From positions 46,599,858 to 46,663,857 of the forward strand of contig NC_083598.1 in the NCBI RefSeq assembly GCF_020882245.1: a DNA stretch of 64,000 bases, read 5' to 3'. The stretch comes from Rhopalosiphum padi. Taxonomy: Eukaryota; Arthropoda; Insecta; Hemiptera; Aphididae. The notes below the pieces were generated by a model. It made no database searches. It was not told where the DNA came from and was given only the letters and a program-made list of their open reading frames with translations. Below are positions 26,398 through 40,773 of this stretch, piece by piece. Each line of letters starts with the position of its first letter. Position 1 is the stretch's first letter. The translations under genes and the position numbers were made by a program.

Positions 26398-28011
26398 ATT
26401 TACAACTCTATTATTAGTTATTATTTTATAATCAATTTATTTATTGTTAACATAAACAAATGTTTGCTTTAAAAATAAATTTTTATCATTTTATTAATTT
26501 CTTATTTATTCTTGGAGTAAGTATATATGTATTGTTGATATACACCTATCTGTAATAATTTCTTTAAAAAACAATAATATCTGTAATCTGTATGACTGTA
26601 TTGTATAGTATCTATTATACAATAGCGCATGCGTTGAAAAATCTTTAAATTTTAGGCGAAAAAAAAATTAAGGACCTACTTATATAAAATATAGACTTGT
26701 GTGTCCTATAAATAACTATTTTACAGTAAAAAATAAAATGGTTATATTTCATATATAATTGTACATCTTTTGTATTTTTAAAATTTATCACATTCCTATT
26801 TTAAACTTGAGATAATTGCCTCCAAAAACCTTTGGCACACTACCACTGATTACGTGTATTAGGTATTGCATTAATTTAGTTGTCTGAAGAACAAACATAG
26901 TACTCGTATATTACGTATTATTTATATTTATGTCAGTTATAATTCATAACTACTTCTGAATGCCGATAACCAATAATTACCGTCTACCACACCGCAATTG
27001 CTGGTTATTCAACGAATTTTTATAACACTCATCTGTCAATGTCAGCACATTTTATATAAAATATATTTTGTTTTTAGTACAATCGTGGAAATATATAATG
27101 ATAAACTTTTTATTTGGCATGCTCAAAGAAAAGTAAATAAATCATTGTCAATTCTTCAATTGAAAATAGTATACTCGTAATATAATACCTACGCTTGTAA
27201 AATTTTTTTTCTGAAATATAGTATTTGCCATTTTGCCATTTGGAAAATCAAAATCATTAGATACATATTTCCTAGACTCGCAGTCGCCAGTCTGTGCATA
27301 TTAAATTTAACGTGAAAAAATAATGAAAATTATGCCGTAGGGGACTTATTTGGAAAATACTCTAAGCCAGTCGACTTAATAACATTAAAATATTTAAAAT
27401 TATATGAGTATAAAGAAAATCAAGTAGTCTTGTGACTATCATCTGGATAAAAGGAAAAAAATTATGATAAAAATATCATTAAGAAATCGTTTGAAAAAAC
27501 TAAATATTTAATTGTTTATTAAGTAATAAAAAATACGTTTTATTACAACTTTACTATATAATTGCTAGGAAAATGTTGTAGTTTCTATTTTTCTAATTAG
27601 TAATAACTTCCAATATTGATTTTTTTCAAATAGATATTTACAATAAAATTTCCAATATTGTAAAAATTAAAATATAATTTCATACCGCATTTACTTTGTA
27701 GGTACTTATATCATCTATCACTCGATACACTCGTAATAATGTTATTATTCAATGCATTTTTTAATAGTTAGTAAATAGAATTAACTTTTTTAAACATGTT
27801 CTTATCTAATATTTTATCTCAGAACACTGTTTTTGGTAAATAAATGGAAGTTATTACCAATAATAACGTAATACAGTTTTAATTAATTTTATATTATTTT
27901 TTGGTATTTATTGATAAATAATACATTTTTTCAAGTATATTATATGTTTTTAACTTTGTATTTTGACTTGATTTTTTTAGATCTTTTTTCCTGGAATTTT
28001 TATCTTAATAG

Positions 28012-28169
28012 GTCATATGGATAAGACGGCAAACATTTTGCGAATGACGACACTAGAAACACCACTGCAGGTGAATGTTTTGCCAATGAGAGCAACAATA
28101 GTTGATCAATTGTTTGGTACTCATAGTTTTCGAAACAATAAGTTGTCCATGAATAGACGCCACGCGTAG
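28012..28169 (+). CDS. Possible alternative last exon of Popeye gene A
   Basis: After the acceptor TCTTAATAG this 158-bp segment starts with the two bases needed to complete the split glycine codon left by exon 6 (22972). It then reads HMDKTANILRMTTLETPLQV on to a tail ending LSMNRRHA and a TAG stop. It has a non-AT-rich, coding-like codon mix standing out from its surroundings. The phase matches exactly the same donor used by the exon at 26234, so the gene may have two alternative C-termini. No homologue of this tail is recalled. It could also be the end of an unrelated gene. Confidence 0.5.
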
Positions 28170-30193
28170 GTACCATTAGAAGAGTTCTTGTAATAATGAC
28201 ACACGCGTTCATTTTTGATCGCGTACCTACAGATTATGTTGACGTTCAAAAACAATCTCAGAAAAATAATATGATACTTAGTAGCTTATTATATATACTC
28301 GTAATTTATACCTATATAATTATGTAATCGACCGTCGTTTATTACCTTGGTACTTGTACCTATAATATATATTGTGGAGAGAGAAAGTGCAAATGAAATC
28401 AAATGATGAAAAAAATACTTTCAAATATACAAACGTTCCTAATATAGTATTAGATCCTATTCGTGATGTACATTAATACAATTCAAATGAAATAAGTAAT
28501 AACTAAAATCTTTCTTTTCAAGTAAATTAATAAAAAAAACATATCAATAACAAGATCAATGTGATCTTTCTAATAGTTTTAACACAAAAAACACAGGATA
28601 TCAATCCTGGCAAAACTGGAAGGTTATTGTTATACTGTTTTACCTATGACAGTATGACTACTCAGGCTATTGGCTATAGTGTTATATTTTAAAACGTAAG
28701 TTTTAATGATATAAATTTGTGATAGGAATATAGAATAAAAAAAAAATACTGAATTCTTAACTGTTTTGGACTATTACCAGGAAAAATAAACAAGTGGGTG
28801 CTAAATAAAATACAGCAGAAGGCAGTGGCGGAATCAGGATTTTTTGAACGGGGGTCGGGTCCAAAAATAAAATTATTTTAAAGTATAGCGCTAGCTAATT
28901 TAATTTCTATTTTATTGTTTGATTTATGTAAATATAATGTAAAAGTGAATGATAATTAAATGTAAAATATAAAGGTATTTTGTCAAACACTTTTATTATT
29001 TTAGAAAGATAGGACACGGTTCAAGGGCGGGAGGGAGTACCCTTCCACCGTGGTTACGCCACTGGCAGAAGGAATGCAGGATAATTATTTTATCGAAGAA
29101 CACTCATTACTTCAATAACAATTAACGATATTGAAAAAACGTAACTTACAAAATAATAACAAGCTAATATTATTTAAAAAAAAAAACCGAAAATATATTT
29201 TAATATAAATGAGGAAAATATAATTTTTCATGCAACAATTATATCAATGAACGTAAAATGTAATTATTTTTCAAAAAATATACACATTAGTCATTATTAC
29301 TTCATTATAATAAAACTTACAATCATTGGGTATAAAAATATTCAAAATAGAACATAAATGCTAGTTAACATGAAAGAAAGAAAATTTAAAAATGATTATT
29401 TTATTGTATCAAGTACTTATATAAAACATTTAAAAACCAAAACACAAAACATTATAGGTATCTAATAATACAATATAAATATGGAACCTAGATTTATGTT
29501 TAAATTCAATATTACACTGATTGTACTAGTATACAGTTTCGGAAACAAAAGAATACGTAATTTGTAATAATTGAAAAAATAATTATTAAAATGAAGCCCA
29601 GAAACACATGTTTGTTTGCATTACACGCTACATTAATAATTATAAGTAGGTACATAAAATAATAATAATAAATGATAATTGGCAAATAATTAAAAAACAA
29701 TTTTTAAAAGTAGATTTAAAAATGAAAATCATAATAACAATTGAAAATTAAAATATATATAAAGATAAAAATATATATGCTAAAGAAACAATACATATTT
29801 CTTAATCACTAAAATATTCTCAAATGCGCAAGAAAAACTTTTTTAGAAAACTATCAGCGTTGTGCGAATTATCCATGCATTTTTACTTTTACAATACGGC
29901 ATAATAATATGAGCAGTGATGACATGTAAATATTAAAAACCTAAAAATCTGGTCCGTAAATGTATATCCATACTACATTTATACAATCTCGTGGGATGTT
30001 TCATTTTTTGTACACAAGCATACAGGCGTATCACACTTTTCGATATGTATATATATAATGGAACAAAATATTTTAACTTCATCGATATTTTCGTTTAATT
30101 TTGTGTTAAGTTTGGATGCCAAATGTAAAAAAACTAGTCATTTCATTATATACATTCTATAAGATAAGACTGTTTTTTCGATAATAGATCGTC
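28170..30193. other. Intergenic AT-rich stretch with one MITE
   Basis: No gene seen. The only structured item is the small hAT-type element at 28823-29064. The rest is AT-rich, and short frames here have no coding character. Confidence 0.4.
28815..29072. mobile_element. hAT-type MITE with 8-bp target duplication
   Basis: The element 28823-29064 (242 bp) begins CAGTGGCGGAA and ends TTACGCCACTG. It is flanked by a perfect 8-bp direct repeat GCAGAAGG at 28815-28822 and 29065-29072. An 8-bp duplication plus CAGTGGCG ends is diagnostic of the hAT superfamily. It has no coding capacity. Confidence 0.88.
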
Positions 30194-30593
30194 CTACTTG
30201 ACGATCGTATGAACCAGGTATTCTAATTTTTCATCAACTAGTGCTACCGTATCAGAAAAATTATCAAACTCAGCTAGAGAACCGTCTCTAATATTTTCCA
30301 ATAGCATTAATTACATTTTTAGAATGTAAAAGAGCTTTAGATTATTCCAAATTTGGTCTTGGTAATGTTAAGCTTAACATTTTAGTAAAATAAAAATGGT
30401 TAGCCACTATTTCTATATGTATATAGGTGTCGAAAAAGTAATAAATAAAAATTTAAGTATCTAAAGAAGGGAAGGGGTTACGAGAGAGGAGTTTAAGTCT
30501 TCTTAGCATCCCTTTGTGTTCTTCTTTCCCGTATTTGAGTGGATCAAAAATTCCCGCCCGACGATTTCGAACGATATCAGCCTCTATCTCGTA
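30194..30593 (-). pseudogene. Decayed protein-coding relic, family unknown
   Basis: On the minus strand a run from 30593 reads EIEADIVRNRRAGIFDPLKY and on to LLSRNPFPSLDT, then a stop. In the same frame it resumes with FFDTYIHIEIVANHFYFTK and TLPRPNLE, another stop, then SKALLHSKNVINAIG. A one-base shift then gives LENIRDGSLAEFDNFSDTV, ending YLVHTIVK and a TAG at 30194-30196. Two stops and one shift in about 130 codons with amino-acid-like composition suggest an old, intronless coding copy. I do not recognise the family. Alternatively, the two better blocks could be genuine exons of an unknown gene, but no convincing splice sites were found. Confidence 0.4.
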
Positions 30594-31739
30594 TTATATT
30601 ATTAAACGTGATGTACCTAAACCGTTAAGACACTCGCGTATACACATCAATACATACCGACAAACGTCATATTATAATAATAATACACAGCGCCCGGCTG
30701 AGTCGCGTGACGTCACCGTGAAGTCATCATCAGCCAGTGGGCCGTCTGTGGGGTGCGCGCGTCGGTACGGACCGGCAGGAAAATCGATGCGATCTGACGC
30801 GATATCGTAGGTAGGTACATGTACGATAAAAATACGACATGAACATGGTAGTTCATGCGAGCGGACTGCAGTTACGTATACATAGATGGGTAAAGTGCTA
30901 TTATTATGGTATATTATGTAAAAAGAAAATAGATAGAAACAATTTTGGTTTAGCTCTAAAAAAAAGAGTAGTAAAAATCGATTAATAATTTTTATATTGT
31001 TAAGATGATGTGTTGGAGATGACGTTTAGGGGCGTGTAGTTGAGAAGGGTGTGATGACAACGTTTAAATCAGTTCATAATTAATAAACTATCCAATACGA
31101 CACGTCTCGTGCTTATCCGCTGACAATACCTATTGTCAATCGACAATACCGGTTAATTTTTTTTTAATAAAAAATGTCGTTTAGTATTTATATCTTTTAT
31201 ATATTATTATACAAAGATGACGGTATCAAAATAGGGCCCTATCTTCAAACAATTGGGCAAAAGCGTGAAGTTTAAAGAAATGACATAAAAACGGGAAAAA
31301 GTCGTCAAATAGGGGCGATCACCTTTTAGACAAGATAATATTCAATATTATGTAAAATTTGATAAACATTTCCTAAAAAAACGTTCTAATACAATATTCG
31401 ATGTTGCGTTATTAAAATGTTATTTCATGCGACGTATTATAATATGTACATTACGTATATCAATGTCTATCGTAATGTCTTGATAATATTTATTAAATTA
31501 TTCAATACTTCAAATATAGTAAATTTTCCAAATTTATTTTAAACCAATAATTAATATACTTTTATAATCACTATATACATTTCAAATGATTTTAATTGGA
31601 AAAGAATTCAAAGCTAATTACAAATAATATACATATATAGGAATTATACATATAATACGGATTTAATCTATTTTATTTTATTTATTGATACTCAAAATTA
31701 ATTAACTGTGTTTGCGAGTATATTTATATCACATTTTAT

Positions 31740-32212
31740 TCGGAATGTTTTCCTCGGACTTTTTATCCGATGTCTGTTAGTACGATTCTATATAGCCTGT
31801 AGCGTGCGTTGCATTGGGTGCCGCCTCACCCGCACGGCGGCCGAACCCGAAGCGCGCCACCGTATAATATTATCACACCGACGATGACGACGATGACGAC
31901 GACGACGACGATGTTACGGGCGAGCAGTGTATGGTAGAGTACTGCACAGCAGTCACCGTCGCCGTTCGCGTTTCCAAAGTATAATAATTTTGGATTCACC
32001 GCGCTCGCTCCCTCGGTGACAGAATTATTGAATCGTATCATCCAGCCGCGCATGTCGTCCAACACTAATTACCATCGCCGTATTATATGCGTATGTCTGT
32101 TTTTCTCACCGACTTATGGTCGCGTACGATATGACAAAACACGATAGAGACCAACAACGGCGACGTCGCTGCGACAGCAAAGACTTCGCAGTCTTCATTT
32201 CGTCGACAATCA
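31740..32212 (+). promoter_or_regulatory. GC-rich promoter-like region and possible 5' UTR exon of Popeye gene B
   Basis: A GC- and CpG-rich island in AT-rich DNA. It includes a GAC/GAT trinucleotide tract at about 31880-31912 and many CGTCG-type words up to 32205. It ends in GACAATCA followed by a consensus donor GTAAGT (32213). The open frames in it are products of the base composition. I infer a promoter plus a non-coding first exon, with the next exon perhaps starting after the TTTTTTTCTCCAG acceptor that ends near 35788. Confidence 0.35.
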
Positions 32213-33233
32213 GTAAGTCACGTAATAGACTGATATTTGCGTATGGTTCAAGCTAGATAAATAACAATAATATTAAATCGAGCTATAATTATATGTTTTA
32301 TTCATGCGAATCATTGATTTTTAAATGTTTGGTATACGGTATATTACTATTATTATTTCAAAATCAATGGCGCGACTAATTATTTATTTATTGTACCAAT
32401 AATTATGTATCAGAATTGCATAACCAATGCGCCGTGTTACATTAAACGATATTATCCATTTATAATCAAAATAAATAGGTAGCAATAGAATAACGTGTTA
32501 TACAATTATAATGATATTCATAAAGTCTAATCATATATAATTATTCTGTTGTCAAAAATATGATTTGATAACAGAGCTCATTGATGTAAGTGCTATCGAA
32601 TTTTATTCTTACCGTATTATTATGCTCTGGAGTATAATGCTAAACTGTCAATTTTAAATTAATTATTTTGTTATTGTGTTGGCTTAAAAAAAACAGTCGC
32701 ACAAGACTTTGACCTTATTGTTGTTGCTTTATTCAACTATACATTCGTGTATAGCCTCAATTCCGATACTGCAATTTGCGTGAGAATTCGTAATTGACTA
32801 AAGCAGGCACGCGCAGTTAAGAATTATTTTAGAAAAGTGCTAACGAAGTGTACCTAAAAAATAAGTATATTAAACAAAATAAAATTCAATATTGGTTTAT
32901 TAATTTTAATTTCAGTAAAACTACCTAAACTAGTATAGAAATGCTTCAGCATTTTTTTTTTTTTTTTAATGAAAATTATACACATACTTTAGCAAAATGT
33001 ATACAATTTTTTAATATTATTATGATCATTTGACAATCTGTGGATTATTATTCAGACTTTGTCATTGATTCAAACACATTTTAAAACGTTATTTATTATG
33101 AGGAAGAACGGAGGTTGTCCATCCATATTAAATCTATATCTATTCTATGGTATAGATTATTGAAAATGAAGCAGCGTGTTAAAAAAAATGTTATTTACGT
33201 AATACCTGTATTTTAAATCAACTTATCGTCGAC

Positions 33234-33265
<32 letters not shown>

Positions 33266-36041
33266 GGTAAATCCAAAATTACGAGTATTTGCTAATATAA
33301 TTACTGCCATATACTGACCTAACAGATATACATCGTATAGTAGGTATGTAATTATATTGTAACCGAAAGCAACCAATACCTAGCTTCGCATTTTGTTTTT
33401 AATGACGACCTAAATAATAGCGTCGTAAAAAACCCGATCTTTTTAAAATGTCGACAAAACCTGAGAAAAATACTTCCCTTTTACGCGTGCTTTCATTATA
33501 ATTACCTTGGCCATAAAAATAATTGTGATTAATAGAAATAAAAAACTACATTATATGGATTAATATATTATTATCGGTTTATCATGATGGATCGAAATTA
33601 ATACTGATATGTTTTTAATATGGGTATATAGTAAAACACTAACATTTAATAGGTAGTTATTCAATACACCACATCCTGCAGTAGTAAAATTATTTACAAT
33701 TTTTTGATTCTGTTGCCTATTACGAAAATTTACAATATTTTCAAATAAAATTTCAATTTTTAACACTTATTAAAAATTATTTATTATAATTTACAATTAT
33801 TTGATAGGCTTTTGTAATCAGAATAACTTTGTTCAGTGTATAGTTTCAATTTACTACATAGGTACCTACTATTTTTAGTTCTCTTAAATCTATTGAAATA
33901 TAATATAATAATGTATATGCAGTATTATACAATAATAACTCTTAAATATACTGATTATTTATATATTGGCTTAACAATGATGCGTTTTATTTTTATTTTT
34001 ATGACTTATGTAACCTTTAAAAAATTAAAAATGTTACAATCATCATCAAATTTGAGGGAAGTTTTTTGTAGGTAATTCGATCAAATAGTTGGTACATTAA
34101 TTTTGTAATTCATAAATGAATAATATTGTAGACTTTAATTTCTAATCAAAAATTATATTTATATATTAGAATTTTATAAACTTGATATATAATTTTCAAA
34201 CATTTTGCCTCTTTTAGTGCTCTTTTTCTTTTGGTGTATGTATGATAAAATTATTGATTTTGAGTAAAAAAAAATTGTTTATTTAATACAAGATTGCTTT
34301 TAAATTGTTATTACAATAATACAAATAAAAAAACATAGTCACTGTTTTTTATAAACGTTTAAATTTTGCAATATTCGTTGAATGAAATAATTTTATACGT
34401 ATACACATTTATTTAGTGTATTTCTATGTGAATAGATATAGTCTTTTAAATTATGTTCTTTTAGCTGTCGAGGGCAATTAAACACTAGCAATTCATTCCT
34501 TTTAATTTTACTTATGTCCGCATTGCAGTGCAATCAAAATTAAGAGTTTATTACCGCAATGGGATACACGATACACTTTAAATTTACCTCATTAGCTTGA
34601 TCAAATCAGGGAAAACGCTTAAAAAGCAAAAAGGAAAAACTATAGAAAATTAGAATATTTAAATTTTTAACAAAATTTATTTTATTTTAATTAAAAAAAT
34701 AATAACTATGGTAGAAACTTGGAATATTTACCTAATATTTATAAGATAATACAAATTATGATATCATTTTCAAAATCGTAATTGGCTTTAATAGGCATTT
34801 GACATTTTCTCTAATTTTTTAAGTTTTTTTTAAATATAATAATTTAATAGTCGAAATACTAGAAAATATAATAAAAATGTCTTATAAGAGTTTCTTATAG
34901 TTACTAAAACATATTAAAAGTATATATATATAGCCATATAGGGCAAAATTGTTTTTTATAAAATTATTTAAGGTAAAAATGTTGTAGGTATTAAACGTAT
35001 AATATAGAAATGTGATACATTGAATATTGTAACAGAAAACTGCTACTAACACTGAATAACACAGTAACAACTAGCAGTGAATTGACAATGAAAAATTTTA
35101 TTCGACAAAAATATTAAAAATATTTGCATATATTTATTAATGTATTAGTTATTACAGTAGCTTAACATAATAATAATTAATTTTACAATTTTACAAAGTA
35201 CTTTGAAATTATTATTATAATAACGATGCGTGTTTTATCCTACCAAGTGTCTTTGTTTAAACAATATAATTGTGCAGTTTGAATGTAAAATTTGTATACA
35301 AATACACGTAAATACATCTATTTATACGTAAGGTAGCCATGTACAGTAATAACTAGCCGAAAACGGTTTTATCATTATTTTTGAAAATAATTATAATTAA
35401 AATACATTTGTTTTATATTATGATAAAATTTATCATTTAATGTACATTAATTTTATTAGAACAAGCAATACATCTGTGGTACTTATTAATCACGCAGTGT
35501 ATATTATATATATATATAAACAGTTACTCCCTAGATTAATAAATTGTTGTACCTCATTTATTTTATCTCTTACTACGACTTGCGGTCTCATAATATATGA
35601 TGTAAAATAAACGGTTAGAAAGTTCACTTGTGCGTTTTTAATGAATTAGTAAAAATCTATTATAGCTAAATATATCAGGTATGGGCTTTACATTTCAACA
35701 TTTGTGCGTAAACCCTAGCTGATTTTATTACTACTAAAACGACGCAATTTTCCTGTACCTATTATATAAACATTTTTTTTTCTCCAGAAATCGCGACAGC
35801 CACGCCCGCAGCGGTGTGCATAGGGGCTGCAATGCTGCAGCAGGCCATACCGGAAGAACGGCGGATTATATTGTTATAAGATGAACGACAACCGCGAAAA
35901 GTCGTATACGCACAAGCACGTTATACGATTCGGCGACATCGTACAACGATACATATGGTGTACTGCAGCAGCTACGTCACGGGGCTTTGAGTGAGTGCCG
36001 CCGCGGCTGCAGCGATTAGACGTCCGGTCGGCCACCCGGTG

Positions 36042-39000
36042 ATGGGGCATCACAATCACAATATCACCGTCGAGTCGGCAACCAGCGCGTACGTACCACC
36101 ACCACCTGCAGCACAGCCTCGTTCGTCACCGGCCATCGCAACTCACCTGCGGGACGTGATCGGCGCCACCGCTGTGGCCGGCTGCAACCTGCGGCACAAC
36201 AACGCCAACGCCAACAGTAGCGGCGGCATCGGCGTCCGTGGCGCCGGCAATTGCACGGGCGCAACCGGTGCGGTGACAGCCGCGATGCAGAACGGTACGG
36301 CCGCGCCGGACCGGTCGGCCAGCGACTACTATTACTATTACGCGTACGACAACGCCACCGAGACGGCGCTGTTCTTCCCGCTCAACGGCTCCGCGGCCGG
36401 CGGACCGACGGCACCGTTCGAGAAATCCAACTGCCAGTGGATACCCGCCCAGCAGAGCCTGTTCCAGTTCTCTAACATATGTTTCCTGACCGCTTTCATC
36501 GTTCCTAGGAGTTACAAGCTCAGCGTGTTGTCACTGAGGTAATTATATCGTCACGGATCCGCGTGTCACTCGTGTGTAATACCTAACGAATTCCTACAGT
36601 GTGTATACCCGATAACCTCAAAAATCCTGCAGTATCGAGTTCCAATAATCGTCCCCGTGACAATTATACTGCAGCAATGTTAATTGCATTATTGAAATCA
36701 ATTTTTTTCCCACAACTGTCGCTTAACAATAAACCCTAAGGTTGATCGATCCTATTTTAATTAAATTCGTTATACAGTGCTAGTTTTTTTGATGATAACC
36801 ATTCGTAAAAAATAGATTTATCTATTATATATAATATATATATACACGAGTAATTATATATTAATGGAACTTTCATATTTTTTTAATTATTACGCCTTCA
36901 AATAAGATTTTTTTAAATAAATTAAGAACAATTGCAAATAAATGCATTGTTTTCTACAAAGATAAACTTAAAGCAGTTAAAGCTGAGATAATGTATATAT
37001 TTCTATACATAATATATTATACTATTATCGGTTATCACTTATTGTATATTATCTGATATTCTGATCATCTTCGTACCTACAATATTTTGATAATAAATTA
37101 ATACGATAATCGTATTAATCGATACAGGCGTACCTGGATATTTTTTATAATGCGAATACGTAAAATATAAGAAACATTATCGCAATCTTTTTCTTTCATA
37201 AAAATAATCAAGACTAAATAAATTACGATTGATGAATAATAAATAAACGCATAACATTGCACTATTATAATGCAACGAACGCTGATATCAGAAGATGGAT
37301 TCTTATTTACTTGACGTGTTATATTCTAGATTTCTTTAGACTTTTTATTTTATTAATGTTATATGTTTAATTGAAATGTTACGCACGCAGATTGCAGATA
37401 ATCAAACCTCCTATTTTATACTGAGATAAACATTTATTTTAGACACAGCAGGTACTATAAGTAATACATTTTAATAATTTTAAAAAACTATTACTTTGCG
37501 TATGTAAACGGGGATATCGTTATCACAATTTTTTCACATTTGGAATTTGAATGAGTATTATATTCTATATCTCGTAGATCCAATTTCAAAGAACGTCGTA
37601 CCATTTTTTACTATGTATAATTATATCTAGGAAAACTGTTAAAAGCTCCAAAGTATTTTACTTCAATAGTTGGAACTTGGAACTATACAGTTTTTGAACC
37701 ATTGATGAAAATATTGTTGTTAATAAGTAACCCGTATTTTATATATATTTAGGGAATTTCATGTTTCTAAAAGTTATAAAATCTTATTTTTCTATTATTG
37801 AAAGTTTCATAAATTGTTTATAAAATCAGATATACATAATTATATAGCTGTCATAAATCATAATTCATGTTTACATATTTTGTTGGTAATTTACATTTTA
37901 GTTGTCACTTTGTGAGAAATTACAGCATTATAGGCTACATTCTCACTACATATTAGTTAATAAATTAATGTAACAATCTTTTATAGCAATTTGTTAAAAC
38001 GAGAAGTTTTGATAGTTACCATTTTAGTTTTTACACTAATCAAATAATAAGTTAAATAATGTTGTATACCTACTAATTGAATTGAAAGAGTAGATCTATT
38101 TTCCTTCTCATTAATTATGTAGAGATAAATAGTATTATATACGTAACGCGTTATAAAGATGTTTAAAGTATTTAAAAAACTAAACATTTAACAATTCATT
38201 ACATTTTTAATTTAAAATGTGTAATTACCTATACTAATTATAATTTTATACATATACGTCAATTTTTAAGAAAATAAAATAATATACTTCATTAATATAA
38301 TAGGTATTTTATATTACCTACATAATATCATCAACTAAAATCAAAGATTAACTTACTATTGCATGTATATTAAAATCCAATAAAATGCTTATTGCATATT
38401 AGTATATTGTTAATCTCACTAATGTCGTCGTTGAGAAATAATGTCAACTAAATTGCTAAATGCTTAACACATGTAAAACATGAGACAAATAAATAAAAAT
38501 AAATTTTAAAACAGTTAAAAAAATATTTACCCTCTGTATGTGTCGAGCAGGGCACTGCTGTTCTTAGGGTTTCTGATCTCGGGTCTTTGGGCATCCACGG
38601 ACGTGTGCGCGGCGGATGCTTTACTCTGGTACGGACTACTAGCCTTGATCAACGGTGTGCACACGCTTAAACTGTGTAAGAAGCTCATGCCGCCTGCGCT
38701 ATCAGTAGAATTAATGGAATTGTATTTGCGGGTATTCAAGCCGCTCAAAGTCAGTCAAAAACACTTCCGGGAGCTAACACGAGAGGCGGCTATCGAGGAA
38801 TTGTCACCAGGCGAGTGTTACGCAGTCGAGGCGGTGACAGCCTGTGACCAACGGTTGTCCATTCTACTCAGAGGCAGGTAGGTGACAAATATAATCCTGC
38901 TGAGACTGGAATCATAATTATTTTATAACAGGGGCGGCCAAACGGTCGATCGCAAACGATTTCAAAGTCGATCGCGTTAGAATTTATTTTTAGGCTACGC

Positions 39001-40721
39001 ACAAAGTTTATTTCTTAATAATTATATGTACTTAATAATAGAAAAAACTTTTTATGGAAGTTGATCCTCAAAGGTGAAATATATTTTTAGTAGATCGCGG
39101 CCAAAAAAAGTTTTGCCGCCCCTGTTTTATAAGCTTAGTTAGGTTCATCAAAATAAAATTATGCTTTCAATCAGTTAAAACAAAATATAAAGTATTTCTA
39201 AATTGGAAAAATGTATAATTTAAATACAACTTAATAGTTAATATAGGTAGGTATACGTATTTTTTAGAATTAATACTTAATTTATGCAATGATATACACA
39301 TTTCATTTACATAATATGCACTAAGTACCTAAACATTTATTTTTTGTTTTCAGTAAAGTTGAGTCAAACACGCTATTTAATGAATTATTAATCATAAATT
39401 GTACTTAATGTGAACTTAAGTAGTAGACGTTCTGTTAATATAATAAATATCACATTATTAATCATATATTTACTATACACACATACGAGTATGTATATAT
39501 ATATATATATATATATTTATATGTTGTATAAAATAAAAACAACCTAGGAATAAAAAGGAATTATACATAAGTTATTTCAACGGCATTAACCTTTATATAT
39601 AGGTAGGTACACAGCGTTGAAATTGGTTTTTTACATTTAGGTGTAGTGTTACTTGCGAAGGTACACAGTTGCACAATATCAGTTCGTATCAATTTATCGA
39701 TTCACCTGAATGGATGGCTTCAGCTCTAATGCACGGAGAAACTATGTTTCAAGTATGCTTATTATAATATAATATTAATAAATTGTAAATTAGTTGTATA
39801 CATTTATTTTAATCGATATCAATTTTTAGGTAACAATAACGGCTGCTGAAGATTGTGTTTACTTGTGTTGGCAACTTTCAAAGCTCAATCGAATATTTAA
39901 ACACCGAACCCAATTGCACGCTGTACTTACTAGCATCATAGGTAAGTCTAAACTTTTATTTATATATACTTAAAAAAAATACCGATCTATTTCTCTAAAT
40001 TATTGTCATTACTATTATGGGTAACTATAATTACACTATGTGTTAAGACGTTTTAATTTTTAGTGTAGAACTATAGAATTGTTGCAAAAGTCTCATAAAT
40101 ATGCATACGTATAAAAATTGCATTTTAAATTTGTAGTATTTGCATAATTAGTAATTACTAATTACATTAAACAGTTTTAAGAATTTTGATAAACCATGTT
40201 CTTATAAATATTTTATGAAGACTAGGTCTCAAACCCAACACGTCAAGCAGAAAAACCATAAAAATTGACTTGTTGGTTTTTAATTAATAAAGTAAATAAC
40301 GAATTTTTGGGTATTTTAGGCAAAGACATAACGCACAAAATGTACTCATTAAACGAGCAGCTAGGTCAAGCAAAAAGTTTCGATGATCAGACGCGTGCTG
40401 CGCGTAACGATCATTGGCGACAAGCGATTTACAGGAGCGTTAGCTACGACGCCGTCAACACGGGAACCAAAGGAACGGTCAGATCAAATGCTTGGAAACG
40501 ATATAGAGACCGAAAAGCGTCGTTGTTCGCGGATCCCGGAGAAAGTGGGTGTATTATATTATATATTTAATTAGGTATTATTTTTTATATTCGAAATTTT
40601 CTGTTAAATAAATTAGGCATTACTTACAATAGTATATGCCATGTAGTAGATATCTGTATATCATGTAGTATATATTTATTAGATCTGGTATATTTATATA
40701 GCAATTAATGTTCTTTTGTTT

Positions 40722-40773
<52 letters not shown>

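Noticed and set aside
28000..28212. Minus-strand open frame over the possible Popeye A last exon
   Set aside because: It is the antisense of a plus-strand segment whose splice phase fits the Popeye gene.
36064..36475. Alternative frames over the first Popeye B exon
   Set aside because: Arginine-rich products typical of shifted GC-rich frames; no splice link to other exons.
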